A stretch of DNA of 64,000 bases from Macrostomum hystrix (taxonomy: Eukaryota; Platyhelminthes; Macrostomidae), in NCBI GenBank assembly GCA_950097015.1, contig CATNEN010000038.1, positions 9,558,001 to 9,622,000 on the forward strand, written 5' to 3'. Both the position numbers and the translations under genes were made by a program. Below are positions 35,101 to 45,093 of this stretch, one piece after another (position 1 is the first letter of the stretch; each line of letters begins with the position of its first letter). Below the pieces are notes generated by a model. That model was given only the letters and a program-made list of their open reading frames with translations. It was not told the origin of the DNA and ran no database searches.

Positions 35101-37296
35101 GAGACAGGTGGGATTAGAGACAGGTGGGATTAAAGACCGGTGGTATTAGAGACAGGTGGGATTTTAGACAGGTGGGATTAGTGACCGGTTGGATTAGAGT
35201 CTACTGGGATTAGAGACAGGTGGGATTAGAGACAGGTGGGATTAGAGACAGTTGGGATTAGAGACACGTGGGATTAGAGACAGGTGGGATTAGAGACAGG
35301 TGGGATTAAAGACCGGTGGTATTAGAGACAGGTGGGATTTGAGACAGGTGGGATTAGTGACCGGTTGGATTAGAGTCTACTGGGATTAGAGACAGGTGGG
35401 ATTAGAGACACGTGGGATTAGAGACAGTTGGGATTAGAGACACGTGGGATTAGAGACAGGTGGGATTAGAGACAGGTGGGATTAAAGACCGGTGGGATTA
35501 GAGACAGGTGGGATTTGAGACAGGTGGGATTTGAGACAGGTGGGATTAGTGACCGGTTGGATTAGAGTCTACTGGGATTAGAGACAGGTGGGATTAGAGA
35601 CACGTGGGATTAGAGACAGGTGGGATTAGAGACACGTGGGATTAGAGACAGGTGGGATTAGAGACAGTTGGGATTAAAGACCGGTGGTATTAGAGACAGG
35701 TGGGATTTGAGACAGGTGGGATTAGAGACACGTGGGATTAGAGACAGGTGGGATTAGAGACACGTGGGATTAGAGACAGGTGGGATTAGAGACAGGTGGG
35801 ATTAAAGACCGGTGGTATTAGAGACAGGTGGGATTTGAGACAGGTGGGATTAGTGACCGGTTGGATTAGAGTCTACTGGGATTAGAGACAGGTGGGATTA
35901 GAGACAGGTGGGATTAGAGACAGTTGGGATTAGAGACACGTGGGATTAGAGACAGGTGGGATTAGAGACAGGTGGGATTAAAGACCGGTGGGATTAGAGA
36001 CAGGTGGGATTTGAGACAGGTGGGATTAGTGACCGGTTGGATTAGAGTCTACTGGGATTAGAGACAGGTGGGATTAGAGACAGTCGGGATTAGAGACAGG
36101 TGGGATTTGAGACGGGTGGGATTTGAGACAGATGGGATTAGAGACAGTTGGGATTAGTGACCGGTGAGATTAGAGTCAACTGGGATAAGAGACAGTGAGC
36201 CATTAGAGCCATTAAGAGCCATTAGAGACTAGAGATATGTACAGATAAAAGACACAGTTATGGGAGTCACTCACCCCTTCGAACGGCTCGATCATGTCGC
36301 CTTCGATCTCGCTGCCATACTCCGGAGCAGCCGGGTCCTCAACGAATGGCTGAAAACAAGTCGAAGATTATTTTTACTTCAGTCAGGGTAGAGTCACTTC
36401 TTGTCAGGAGGGAGAGTCGCTTCTTGTCAGGAGGGAGAGTCGCTTCTTGTCAGGAGGGGAGAGTCACTTCTTGTCAGGAGTGGAGGGAGGGGAGGGTAGC
36501 TTCTTGTCAGGAGGGGAGAGAGGGGAGGGTAGCTTCTTGTCAGGAGGGGAGAGTCGCTTCTTGTCAGGAGGGGAGAGAGGGGAGGGTAGCTTCTTGTCAG
36601 GAGGGGAGAGTCGCTTCTTGTCAGGAGGGGAGAGAGGGGAGGGTAGCTTCTTGTCAGGAGAGGAGAGTCGCTTCTTTTCAGGGGTGGAGAGAGGGGAGAG
36701 TCGCTTCTTGTCAGGAGGGGAGAGAGGGGAGGGTAGCTTCTTGTCAGGAGTGGAGGGAGGGGAGAGTCGCTTCTTGTCAGGAGGGGAGAGAGGGGAGGGT
36801 AGCTTCTTGTCAGGAGAGGAGAGTCGCTTCTTTTCAGGGGTGGAGGGAGGGGAGAGTCGCTTCTTGTCAGGAGGGGAGAGAGGGGAGGCTAGCTTCTTGT
36901 CAGGAGTGGAGGGAGGGGAGAGTCGCTTCTTGTCAGGAGGGGAGAGAGGGGAGGGTAGCTTCTTGTCAGGAAAGGAGAGTCGCTTCTTGTCAGGGGTGGA
37001 GGGAGGGGAGGTTAGCTTCTTGTCAGGAGGGGAGAGTCGCTTCTTGTCAGGAGGGGAGAGAGGGGAGGGTAGCTTCTTGTCAGGAGGGGAGAGTCACTTC
37101 TTGTCAGGAGGGGAGAGAGGGGAGGGTAGCTTCTTGTCAGGAGGTGAGGGAGGGGAGAGTTGCTTCTTGTCAGGAGGGGAGAGAGGGGAGGTTAGCTTCT
37201 TGTCAGGAGGTGAGACTCCAAAGTAGGCCAAGCTCGAGTACTTACAGCGGCCAAGGCAGCTCCTAAAAGGACGCACAGCAACAGAATTCGAAGCAT
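32143..37296 (-). CDS. Secreted astacin metalloprotease 1
   Basis: Seven exons: 37296-37246, 36349-36275, 34389-34314, 34152-34023, 33294-33194, 33115-33044 and 32369-32143, giving 243 aa. It is a zinc endopeptidase of the astacin (M12A) family, probably secreted. A signal peptide covers residues 1-17. A short propeptide contains IEGD (Asp35), resembling the FxGD aspartate-switch that blocks zinc in the zymogen. The catalytic domain carries HEFQHTLGVYH at 138-148 and the Met-turn SQMHY (Met195, Tyr197). Four cysteines (in TSNC, GSGC, TGC and the final YKC) match the two conserved disulfides. No CUB or EGF domain follows. Exon phases are identical to the paralogue at 39.4-41.9 kb. Introns 1, 2, 4 and 6 are filled with different minisatellites. 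A TATA box lies 67 bp before the ATG. Confidence 0.95.
32505..32912. repeat. 21-bp minisatellite in astacin 1 intron 6
   Basis: About 19 units of gatggcattgtgggattgga, with variants tgtgatgggaa and single shortened units. A block of seven units is repeated once. Confidence 0.94.
33410..33990. repeat. 21-bp minisatellite in astacin 1 intron 4
   Basis: About 28 units of gacagggtgggatgaggatc. Shortened units (gatggacagg, cggtgggacgagg) recur as a block about 180 bp apart. Confidence 0.94.
34400..36190. repeat. 17-bp minisatellite in astacin 1 intron 2
   Basis: About 100 units of gggattagagacaggtg, with cgtgg, gttgg and ttgag variants. A landmark reading gtgaccggttggattagag recurs eight times at spacings of roughly 175-306 bp, which marks higher-order blocks. 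Confidence 0.95.
36385..37215. repeat. Purine-rich minisatellite in astacin 1 intron 1
   Basis: Repeats of cttcttgtcaggaggggaga joined by gtcg, gggagggtag or gtggagggagg. Unit length varies from about 23 to 34 bp. A frame of 306 codons stays open through it but is intronic. Confidence 0.93.
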
Positions 37297-37702
37297 TTTT
37301 ACTTTTATTGAAAAGTCGTTGAAAATCTTGAGAATGTTATGCGGCCTAAGATTGCCGGCTAGTTTTATAACCTGCTAATCAGGCCAGACTGACGGGCTGG
37401 GGTGACAATGTCAAATAAATGTCAGGTGTCGCGGTCGCACGTTTGAGATTTCGAGTGTAAAATCGTCACATTTTTTCTGCTAATATCGGAGTAAAATCGA
37501 CTTCCCATAATTCGATATTGATTAAGCTGAATTTCCCATAAGTGTTTGTCTGACAAAGCTTATCATTTTATCGCCTGCGTTGACAGCTTGATTGCGGGCT
37601 AGGTAAGCAGCCTGTTGTTTAAATAGCCAGCAATTTTCCACCGCGTTTTACTGGCTAATTCCAAACGGTGGTGAGAAACTGAACTGTTGTGGGCCGTAAA
37701 TA
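37297..37702. other. Upstream region of astacin 1
   Basis: Unique sequence between the astacin 1 start and the Tc1-like element. It holds the TATA box; no other element was recognised. Confidence 0.5.
37363..37369 (-). promoter_or_regulatory. TATA box of astacin 1
   Basis: TATAAAA on the minus strand, 67 bp upstream of the astacin 1 ATG. This leaves room for a transcription start about 30 bp downstream and a short leader. Confidence 0.6.
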
Positions 37703-39261
37703 TACTTTTCTTGCTATTGAATTCGTCCAAACTGCAAAACCTTTCGTCTACAAACGCTTTTTTAATGGGAGCTAAATTTAGATTATACCATAGACAACTG
37801 AGTTCACGCAGAACGGTTCATCCAGTTTGTAAAACATTTCGTCTAAACCCTTCGTCCAAACAGCATAGTTAAACGGAGCGACTTTATTTGCTATCACGAG
37901 ATATGGAACAAAGCAAAAACAGTGTCTCTTGTTAGAATGTTTGTTCAAAATGTCTTCGTAGTCCAAACAGCGGCCGTAGTAACCCACAGTGTGATTGGTC
38001 CATTGCTGGCACTTCTCCTGTGTAATCACGTGCAGTGCAGCTTCGACCTCTCTCTTCAAAATGTGCATCCGCCAGGCATGCAGAGTCAGGTTCGCAGGAG
38101 CAGCAGCTTGCTGATTAGAGAGCTCGTGCTGAATAGCGGGAACTGACAGTGCCCTCTTCACTGATGCCTTCAGGGAAGACCCTGCGCGCTCAGTTGGGTT
38201 GAGATACGGAGAGTACGGTGGCAATTGATTGGTGCTCTGTTGCGGTGAAAGTCCAGAGACTTGAAGGTGAGCGCGGGCCCCATCAAAGAAGGCCACCCAC
38301 TCAGCCTCCACCAGGACATCCAGCTCTACTAAGAAGTCTGCAAAATTTTGATCTCGAAAACCTCCTTCCACCAGCGCATAGTGAACAAGTCCCCATTGCG
38401 GAGATATGGCCAAGCAGAGAGTCAGGTTTTGTCCGCGCTGGCCACATACCGTTCTCACCGCAGGCTGGCCTCGATATGCCCATCCTTGAGTTCTCGCCGT
38501 CCACAGGTTCAGCCCGAACTCATCGAGAAAAATCTGGTTCCTGTCGTGTCCTTCGTTCATCATCCACTGTGCGTACTCACATCTCGCCGCCTTCACAACT
38601 GGGTCGTTCCAATCAAACGTCTGCCTAGCCAGCTTCAAAGTCACCAGCTGTTTGTCAAGTGCTCGACTTATGGTTGAGACATGAGGAAGTTGACCTTCAT
38701 TGCCAAGTTGCATCAGATGGTTCCGCATCATTTGTAATGTCGCGGACGGGTTTGCCTCGAGAAACTCGATGATTGACTCAATCTGCTGCTCTTGCAGTTG
38801 CTTCGGACGGCCACCTGCTGATGGAAGCTTCTCAATGCGCCCGGTTTGAACGTAGGTGTCGATAATCGTTTTGGCTGTCTTTCTCTTGATCCCAAGGATA
38901 TCGGCCAGTTGTTTCCAATCGCGGCCTTCTTCAACAGCCAAGGCTAATCGCCTGCGGTCTTCGTTTGACACTGGATGGTAGGGGCCTCGGTTCATATTCG
39001 ACTGTTTTGCCGGGTTCAGAATGGAAGATATGCGTTGCTGTAGCTGTAGTGGTAGCAAAAGCGAACTGTCAATTGGGTGTTAACTATGGTAGGAACAGTA
39101 CACTCGGTCTCTAGTCTAGGGGACGAAATGTTTTACAAACTGAATGAACCGTTTTGCGTGAACTCAGTTGTCTATGGTATAATCTAAATTTAGCTCCCAT
39201 TAAGAAAGCATTTGTGGACGAAAGGTTTTGCAGTTTGGACGAATTCAATCGCAAAAAAGTA
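37703..39261 (-). mobile_element. Tc1/mariner-superfamily transposon with IR/DR ends (copy 1)
   Basis: 1559 bp flanked by TA on both sides (37701-37702 and 39262-39263). Terminal inverted repeats of about 141 bp begin tacttttcttgc at the left and match the right end with about nine mismatches. Each TIR carries two direct repeats of the type ttcgtccaaactgcaaaac and ttcatccagtttgtaaaac, the IR/DR layout known from some Tc1-like elements. It encodes one intact transposase on the minus strand. It sits in the gap between the two tandem astacins. Confidence 0.9.
37778..39058 (-). CDS. Tc1/IS630-type DDE transposase (copy 1)
   Basis: One open frame of 426 aa. A helix-turn-helix region is near the N-terminus (GRDWKQLADILGIKRKTAKTI) and a DDE_3-type catalytic core follows. 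The first acidic site is FLDEFGLNLW, the second FFDGARAH and the third LPPYSPYLNPTE. Only 30 residues separate the second Asp and the Glu, against 34 in classic Tc1. The start could also be Met at 38995 (MNRGPY), which aligns better with the 60.2 kb relative. The last 22 codons read into the left TIR, giving a C-terminal tail the relative lacks. No stop or frameshift is present. It cuts and pastes the element; activity is unknown. Confidence 0.88.
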   Translation of the reverse strand: MLPLQLQQRISSILNPAKQSNMNRGPYHPVSNEDRRRLALAVEEGRDWKQLADILGIKRKTAKTIIDTYVQTGRIEKLPSAGGRPKQLQEQQIESIIEFLEANPSATLQMMRNHLMQLGNEGQLPHVSTISRALDKQLVTLKLARQTFDWNDPVVKAARCEYAQWMMNEGHDRNQIFLDEFGLNLWTARTQGWAYRGQPAVRTVCGQRGQNLTLCLAISPQWGLVHYALVEGGFRDQNFADFLVELDVLVEAEWVAFFDGARAHLQVSGLSPQQSTNQLPPYSPYLNPTERAGSSLKASVKRALSVPAIQHELSNQQAAAPANLTLHAWRMHILKREVEAALHVITQEKCQQWTNHTVGYYGRCLDYEDILNKHSNKRHCFCFVPYLVIANKVAPFNYAVWTKGLDEMFYKLDEPFCVNSVVYGII

Positions 39262-39422
39262 TACTATGTATCTGTTGTGCCTTAGTGCTCATTTTACGAG
39301 TTGCATTTTTCAAACATCAAACCAAACCAGAAGCCAAATTCTTGACGGTGTTCAACTTCTACGTATATTTCACAAGGCTTTCAAAGCACCATCAAATAGT
39401 CTTTAAAGGTCAGAAGGCTTTT

Positions 39423-41863
39423 TCAGCAATTGTACATGGCCTTCAGGATAGCCACATCGCCGTCGGCCATCCGGCTTCGCTGGCCGATGACAACACCGTC
39501 GGGCACAGCGCCTGGCTTCGGCACAATGGTGCGCTGGCCGTTCTTGCTGAAGGCTGTCAGGCCGTAGTGCATCTGGCTGCCGAAGTCGTAGCGGACATTG
39601 TAGGTACCGACCTGGGTGCTGCTCTGCTTGTTGAAGTTGTGCTCGTAGCCTGCGGGTTTGGGTTGAGCTTGTGGGATAATCGAAAGTCAATTCATATTTG
39701 CAGGAGGGCTGTGGGCAATGGCACATCATTTGGTGACACTAGACCCGCAGCTAGCGAGAAGGTAATTCTGCCCATTTCGCTGACTCCTGAGCACACACGC
39801 ACACAGATACTGTACGTATGCAAACGCTTACACAGGTTGTGTACGAGTATATCTGACCTGACTTTCTCATCGTCAAGCAGTGTACACTCTCACTGTGCCT
39901 TGAAGGTTGGCCCTCAAGGGCGTAATTTCACTACAAGTTCCCAAGCCTTGTCTCCGCTGCTGCGCACCAAATGAATGTGGCCTCGCCACGGAATCGAGCT
40001 CAGGGACCTCGGTGCGAGATGCAAATGCGTTAACCGCTCTGCCACTACCTCATGGGGGGTCGGAAGATAGCTTTCAAGAGTGGAAAGATAAGATTAAGGA
40101 ATGGGAAGATTCAAAATCCCTACCTGGGGTGACATTCTCCAGGGCGATGGACACGTAGTTATCGCGGTCCGGCCGGCTCTGCTGGTGGTACACACCTGTC
40201 ATGCGGTGTTAAATAAGTATTTCTAATACTATTAGCGATCGCAGTACAGTCTACTAACAGTAGAAAGTATTGCATTTGTTCTGTGCTAAGTAATTAAATA
40301 GAGCAGCTTTTAAGCAGCGCACCAAGGGTGTGCTGGAACTCGTGCATGATGTTGCCAACTGAGCAGCCAGTCGAAAGGTTCACGTAGGTGATCCGGCCCC
40401 AGAAGCCGACAGTGGCCGAGCAGCTGCGGGTTGAAAATTAAATTCAAATTTTAACTGAATGAGGAACTGTTCAGTCCATGGACTGGAGGGACACCACACC
40501 AACCCTCAAATACCCAAGCAAAGCAGACTTAAGAGTCTTGCGAAAGGACACAAATTTTTGTACCAGTGGAATCGAACCCCCGACCTTCAAGCTGCGAGTC
40601 CAACATTTTAGCCACTAGGCTACAACTCCCACTTGCAAGGAATTAAATTGAATGAATGGCTTCCCTGACCTAGATTTCATCGGGCAGCTGTACACTCTCA
40701 CTGTGCCTTGGTAAATTGCACTGCTAGCCCCTGACAATGAGTGAGGCTAGAACCGATTAATATAAAACCGTAGGGTGCTACTATGAGTAGTGCAGTGCGC
40801 ACAAAAACAAAATTGGTTTCTTACCCACTGCCCGGCTGGATGAGCACATATCGGCTGCCGTCATTGGAGGTGGCCTCGCGGAACTTGATGCAGTTGCCAG
40901 TCTCCCGGTTCACATTGGTCATGGCCGTCTGCACATTGGTTTTGGTGCTGGCGGCTGTAAAGCGGTTTGTGGGACGCGTCTTAAATAAACCGCACATCAC
41001 CTACTAACCGTAAGTAGCATGACTCAGCTTTCCATTAAAAAGAAACCGAAATTCGCACTCACGCAGGTTGGGGTCCAGCTTGTAGACGATGACGCCTCCT
41101 GGCCAACGGTTGGCCGTGCTCAGAAGTCCTGAGAAGGCCTGCGTTTTATTAGGGAGGCCAATTTCAGTCTATTCTACTTGCATCTTGCATGATTTTCTAG
41201 ATTAGGATAGAGAGAAAATAAACCTAAAACCATGGGATCACAGGTGCAGCCGACAGCACAGCCGCAGCTATTGCGCGGCGCATCTGAAGGCTGCGTACGG
41301 CTGTTCAGTCCATGGACTGGGGGGACACCAAAAACCACCCTCAATTACCTTAGCTGGTACCCATTCAACAGCTGGGTGAACTGAAGCAATGCAGAATTAA
41401 GTGTCTTGCTACAAATTGTTCCAGTGTAGTCGGCAATCGAACCCCCGACCTTAAAGTCTTGAGTCCAATGCTACAAATGCTACAAACCTCAAGGGCCATT
41501 TCTGCTGGGTCACAGCCGAAGCTTTTCAAAGGTGATTTTAGCATGATTTTTTTGTATTAAAACACGTCCCACATGTAAATCAAATCCCACATGTACTCAC
41601 CCCCTCAAACGGCTCGATCATGTCGCCCTCGATATCGCTTCCGTACTCAGGCGCGGCTGGGTCCTCAATCATTGGCTGCGAGTTAGTTTGCGGTGGCACA
41701 TTGCATTGTTAAGATTGACAATTGACGAAAAAATCTCTTTTGGATTTGAACTCGCCACAGGTACTACTATCAAACCGTTCAATCCCCAATAGACAGAAAC
41801 GCAGTCACTTACGGCAGCCATCGCAGACGCCAGCAGCAGGCAGATGGTCACCAGGCGAAGCAT
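39423..41863 (-). CDS. Secreted astacin metalloprotease 2
   Basis: Seven exons: 41863-41813, 41675-41601, 41138-41063, 40954-40825, 40423-40323, 40195-40124 and 39649-39423, giving 243 aa. Exon lengths (51, 75, 76, 130, 101, 72, 227) are identical to astacin 1. It has a signal peptide (1-17), propeptide IEGD, zinc site HEFQHTLGVYH (138-148) and Met-turn SQMHY. The protein differs from astacin 1 mainly in the signal peptide and around KLDPNLPASTKTN. Exon 6 is identical in amino acids and exon 7 differs in one residue (Asn242). Introns do not resemble those of astacin 1. They carry SINEs (introns 2, 4 and 6) and no minisatellite. It is a tandem duplicate, split from its partner by a transposon. 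Confidence 0.95.
39700..40062 (-). mobile_element. SINE-A copy in astacin 2 intron 6
   Basis: A near full-length copy matching the 53.7 kb element from the tail-proximal gcaggagggctgtggg to the head, which reads gcgttaaccgctctgccac on the plus strand. The RNA polymerase III B box is readable in reverse as ggaatcgagct. Antisense to the window, hence in the same sense as the gene it sits in. Confidence 0.85.
40475..40634 (-). mobile_element. SINE-B copy in astacin 2 intron 4
   Basis: Reverse strand reads a tRNA-like head gtagcctagtggctaaaatg, then a B box ggttcgattcc, then the family's palindromic cagtccatggactgaaca at the other end. Shortened compared with the 55.7 kb copy. Confidence 0.82.
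41235..41495 (-). mobile_element. SINE-B copy in astacin 2 intron 2
   Basis: Reverse strand carries a diverged B box, ttaaatgg-like middle, cagtccatggactgaacag, gtacgcagccttcagatgcg and gctgcggctgtgctgtcgg in family order. The head is partly lost. Confidence 0.82.
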
Positions 41864-41958
41864 TTTGCGCTTCAGAACCAGATCCTGACCCGTAAATTGT
41901 TGCTAGACTGTCGATTTGAAAATAAAATTTGAGGCCAGACTGCTCAGCCTATGGTTTC

Positions 41959-41964
41959 TTTATA
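41959..41964 (-). promoter_or_regulatory. TATA box of astacin 2
   Basis: TATAAA on the minus strand in gactataaagaaac, about 96 bp upstream of the astacin 2 ATG. Confidence 0.55.
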
Positions 41965-42596
41965 GTCCCACCGCGCGGCTAGTCAAGGTCCCGCCTGATG
42001 CCAGTATCCCACAAATTTTCAATGCCGCCCACAAAAAAAGATTAGAGCCACTAATTTCTTCTGAAGGTGTTGCAATTTGCTGCAATTTAACCAACCCAGC
42101 AGTCACCGCACCTTATCTGATCACATGTAAGTAAGTGCGGCACTCCAAGTAATTCGTGTTCTTATCGATAACATTTCTGCTTCGCAGAGTAACTAACTTG
42201 CTGAATAACTTAATAAATTATCCGATAAATTAATTACATGGTTAAATAATAAATTACATTAGGTGATTTGGAATTTGTTAATTTAATGAGTCGATCAATA
42301 AGTCAGTAAATTATTTATCTGTTTTAAATTCTTGCTTTTCAATCATTAGATTATTGACCCTGGGAATCATTGTATCGTGTTATCTTGTGTGCATTTTCGT
42401 AAAAGGGCCCGACATTCTTACAGTGTATTTTCCACTGATTTCAATCTCGACTGCCTCAGAAAGCAAGCCTGAAAAATGTATCTGCTTGACGGAACTTTTA
42501 CGACGAGAAATTCATAACAAAGAACCTAAGCACGGATCCTGTTTCCGAGTTTCACTTAGCTGAGCTCCAAGCTTCTACAGAACAGTTGCGAGAGAT
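41965..42596. other. Spacer upstream of astacin 2
   Basis: AT-rich sequence between the astacin 2 promoter and the repeat near the PLBD gene. Nothing recognised. Confidence 0.5.
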
Positions 42597-42787
42597 GAAA
42601 CTAGGATGAGATGAGACAGGGGAGAGATAATACAGGGGAGAGATGACACAGGGGAGAGATGACACAGGGGAGAGATGATACAGGGGAGGGACAAGAGACA
42701 GAAGGTATGAGATAGTGGAGATATGAGATACGGGAGCGATGAGACACAGAAGATATGAGATACGGGAGAAATGAGATACGGGAGAGA
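42597..42787. repeat. Degenerate 16-20 bp minisatellite
   Basis: About ten units around gggagagatgacacag and gatatgagatacgggag, just beyond the 3' end of the phospholipase B-like gene. Confidence 0.85.
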
Positions 42788-42923
42788 CCATCACCCTTAG
42801 AACACAAATTTTGAGTACTCAATAGCTCCTTCCTAACTTTAGTTTTCAGAAATATTTGCTGATTTTGCAGACAAACTCATGCAGGACTGCTCATAAGGCC
42901 GCTGGTCTAATTGAGTTCAGTTC

Positions 42924-45093
42924 TCACGGCATGACGGACCGCATCAGCACCCAGGTGAAATTGTACAGTCCTGGCAGCAGCTGGTGACTGACGGGGAGAC
43001 CGAATCCGGCCCAGCTGAAGGGGCTCAGCCTGCCATCGTCTATGGTCGGGCCGCTGACGGCCCAGACTGCGCCGCTTTGCCGGAGCAGCCGGCTGCTTGT
43101 CACCTTGGCGTCGTAGCAGCCGAAGGTGCGTCTGTCCTTGGCGAGAAGGTCGCCGCGGCAGCACAGGCATTTGCACGGATCGCCCTCAGAGTACGGATCG
43201 CTGGCGAACCGGTTCGTGCGCATCAGCCGGCCCAGTTCAGCCGGGCTGCCGGCCTTGTTGACCGCGTCTCGCCTCAGAATCTTCGCCCTAGGCGCCATCT
43301 GATAGGAGTAGTCCGGCCCAAAGCGAGCCACGACCTCCGGGTAGCCGCTCAGCCGATAGATGTCTGCGTGGAAGGGCACATTGTAGGATGGCCAGTAGCC
43401 AGCGCGCAGGACCGCAGTCTGGTCTGAGTGCATCACCAGGCCAGGAATTTGCTCCACAATGGTCAGGGCTCCGTTGCTAAGCGCAGCGCCGGGCTGGAAG
43501 CGGCTGAGGTCGAGCAGCATGTACTGGTTGTTGTAGGTGCCGGAGTTGTGCCTGGCAAACTGCTCGGCCCAGTGCCGCCCACCTGTGGCCAGCTGATTCG
43601 CTGCTCTAACTCGCTGCCATGCCAGCAGGCTGTGGGGCGTCATAGAGCTGAACAGGCTGTCGTTGAACACGCTGTTGGTTGTCTGCAGCAGCACCAGGCG
43701 GTCGTTCACCACATAGAAAGCGTCCAGCGAGGCCAGCGTGCCGGGATAGCCGCTGAAGCTCTGCCGGCCGCCGACGAAGCTGCTATCATTCAGCAAGCGG
43801 AAGTTGTAGTGCTTGAAGGAGCGGAGCGTGGCAGAGTACGAATTCCAGGTGTTGTGCGCGGCCAGTAGGTCTTCAAGCCCTGCTAGTAGCCTGATCAGCG
43901 CTGTACAGTGGCCCTGTCTGGTGTGGCACGTGTAAGGATTAGGATACTGAATGTTCCTACATCATCTCCGACTTCGGTGGTCACCGACCTTTGTCTATTT
44001 ATCTAGACTGATACACGAATCATCTAGATCTTTAAACTGATAAAATTTGAAGGCAAGGCCGCACTGAGGCGCAGTGCTAATTTATTTATCGGGGTGTTTC
44101 AAAGACACTAGCTTTTATGGGAAAATCTGACCTTCGGCCACAACCGTTGAATTTCTCGACGGTCTGGGTACGATTCTCGACTACAGTGAAATAAATTGTG
44201 TCCTTTAGCATTTGCTTCAGTTCACCCAGCTGTTAAATGTGTAGCTGAGGATGAATATGGCTTCCCACTCAGTCCATGGACTGAAAAGCCGTACGCATCC
44301 TTCAGATGGGGACGAATGTTTCCCAAAATATCCCATGGACTTATTCAACCGAGCCCGTTCCTCACCTGGCAGTAAAGGCGGCAAACTCTCGGTGGCTCAT
44401 GGAACGCCAGTCGGGCCAACGCTGCGACAGGACGTCCAGTACGTCAGCGGAGTCGGCGGCCGCGTTAGTCAGGTGCAGCACAAATGCCGGATCATCGTAG
44501 GCCGCAGTCGCCGCCAAGCTGAAGCCCGCGGTGAGGCCGTGCAGCTGGTCCAGCAGGTAGCCGACATTTCTAGCCAGCGGATCTTCCGGATTGGAGTCAG
44601 AGAAATTGCGCGCCCAGGCTGCCTGCCGGCCGAGCCAGTCACGCAGCCGCTCCGTCAGGTTATCCCTCTTCGGGATCAGGTCGTCCACCAGATTGTGAAA
44701 GTGCGCCTCGATTCTGTCGGCAGTCAGGAGGCTTTCCAGCAGGCCCGCAGCGAACATTGCCACCCGGTTCTTCTCGGCGTAGTCTGACGCGCCCTCGGTT
44801 TCAGCGGCGGCGGCAGACGTGGCGACCTCCAGGGTGTCCCATCCGGTGGCGTTGATGCCGGTGGCGAAGTAGCCGTAGGCCGTTGCTCTTGGATCCACGC
44901 AGCCGTCTCTCAGGTAGTAGCCGTCGCCTGAGTAATAGTACACGCTCAGACTGCGCACCGGTGACCTGGTTGAGATGTTCAAGCAGCTGGCGTCTCCGGC
45001 AGCTGTCGTCGGGGTTGCTCGACGAATCCTGACGGCAGCCAGTGACCCCGAAGCAAGGAGAAGCGCGATTAGCGCTACTAGAAGAAGGCGCAT
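42924..45093 (-). CDS. PLBD: Phospholipase B-like lysosomal hydrolase (PLBD family)
   Basis: Two exons: 45093-44366 and 43917-42924, joined in phase 2, giving 573 aa (mammalian PLBD proteins about 550-590). The family are N-terminal-nucleophile hydrolases that self-cleave before a Cys. The N-terminus is a signal peptide (about 1-19). The junction creates RQGHCTALIRLLAG, with Cys247 as the likely nucleophile and cleavage site. Family landmarks follow: DLLAAHNTWNSY, KHYNFRL, the GYPG(T)LASLDAFYV region, GTYNNQYMLLDL, EQIPG, YWPSYNVPFHADIY and ILRRDAV. Several N-glycosylation sites (NIS, NAT, NLT, NFS, NDS, NFT) fit a lysosomal or secreted protein. The intron holds a SINE-B. Whether it is the PLBD1 or PLBD2 orthologue is undecided; the AHNTW and CTAL regions look closer to PLBD2. 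Confidence 0.93.
44110..44330 (+). mobile_element. SINE-B copy in PLBD intron
   Basis: Shows the family middle (tgcttcagttcacccagctg, then ttaaatg), cagtccatggactgaaaagc and gtacgcatccttcagatg in order. The head is partly eroded. It lies antisense to the host gene. Confidence 0.78.

Noticed and set aside
36346-37266. 306-codon frame rich in GREGRVASCQE repeats
   Set aside because: A minisatellite inside astacin 1 intron 1. The surrounding exons define it as intronic.
43428-44787. Plus-strand frames over the PLBD gene (146-178 codons)
   Set aside because: Antisense shadows; the minus strand encodes the conserved hydrolase.
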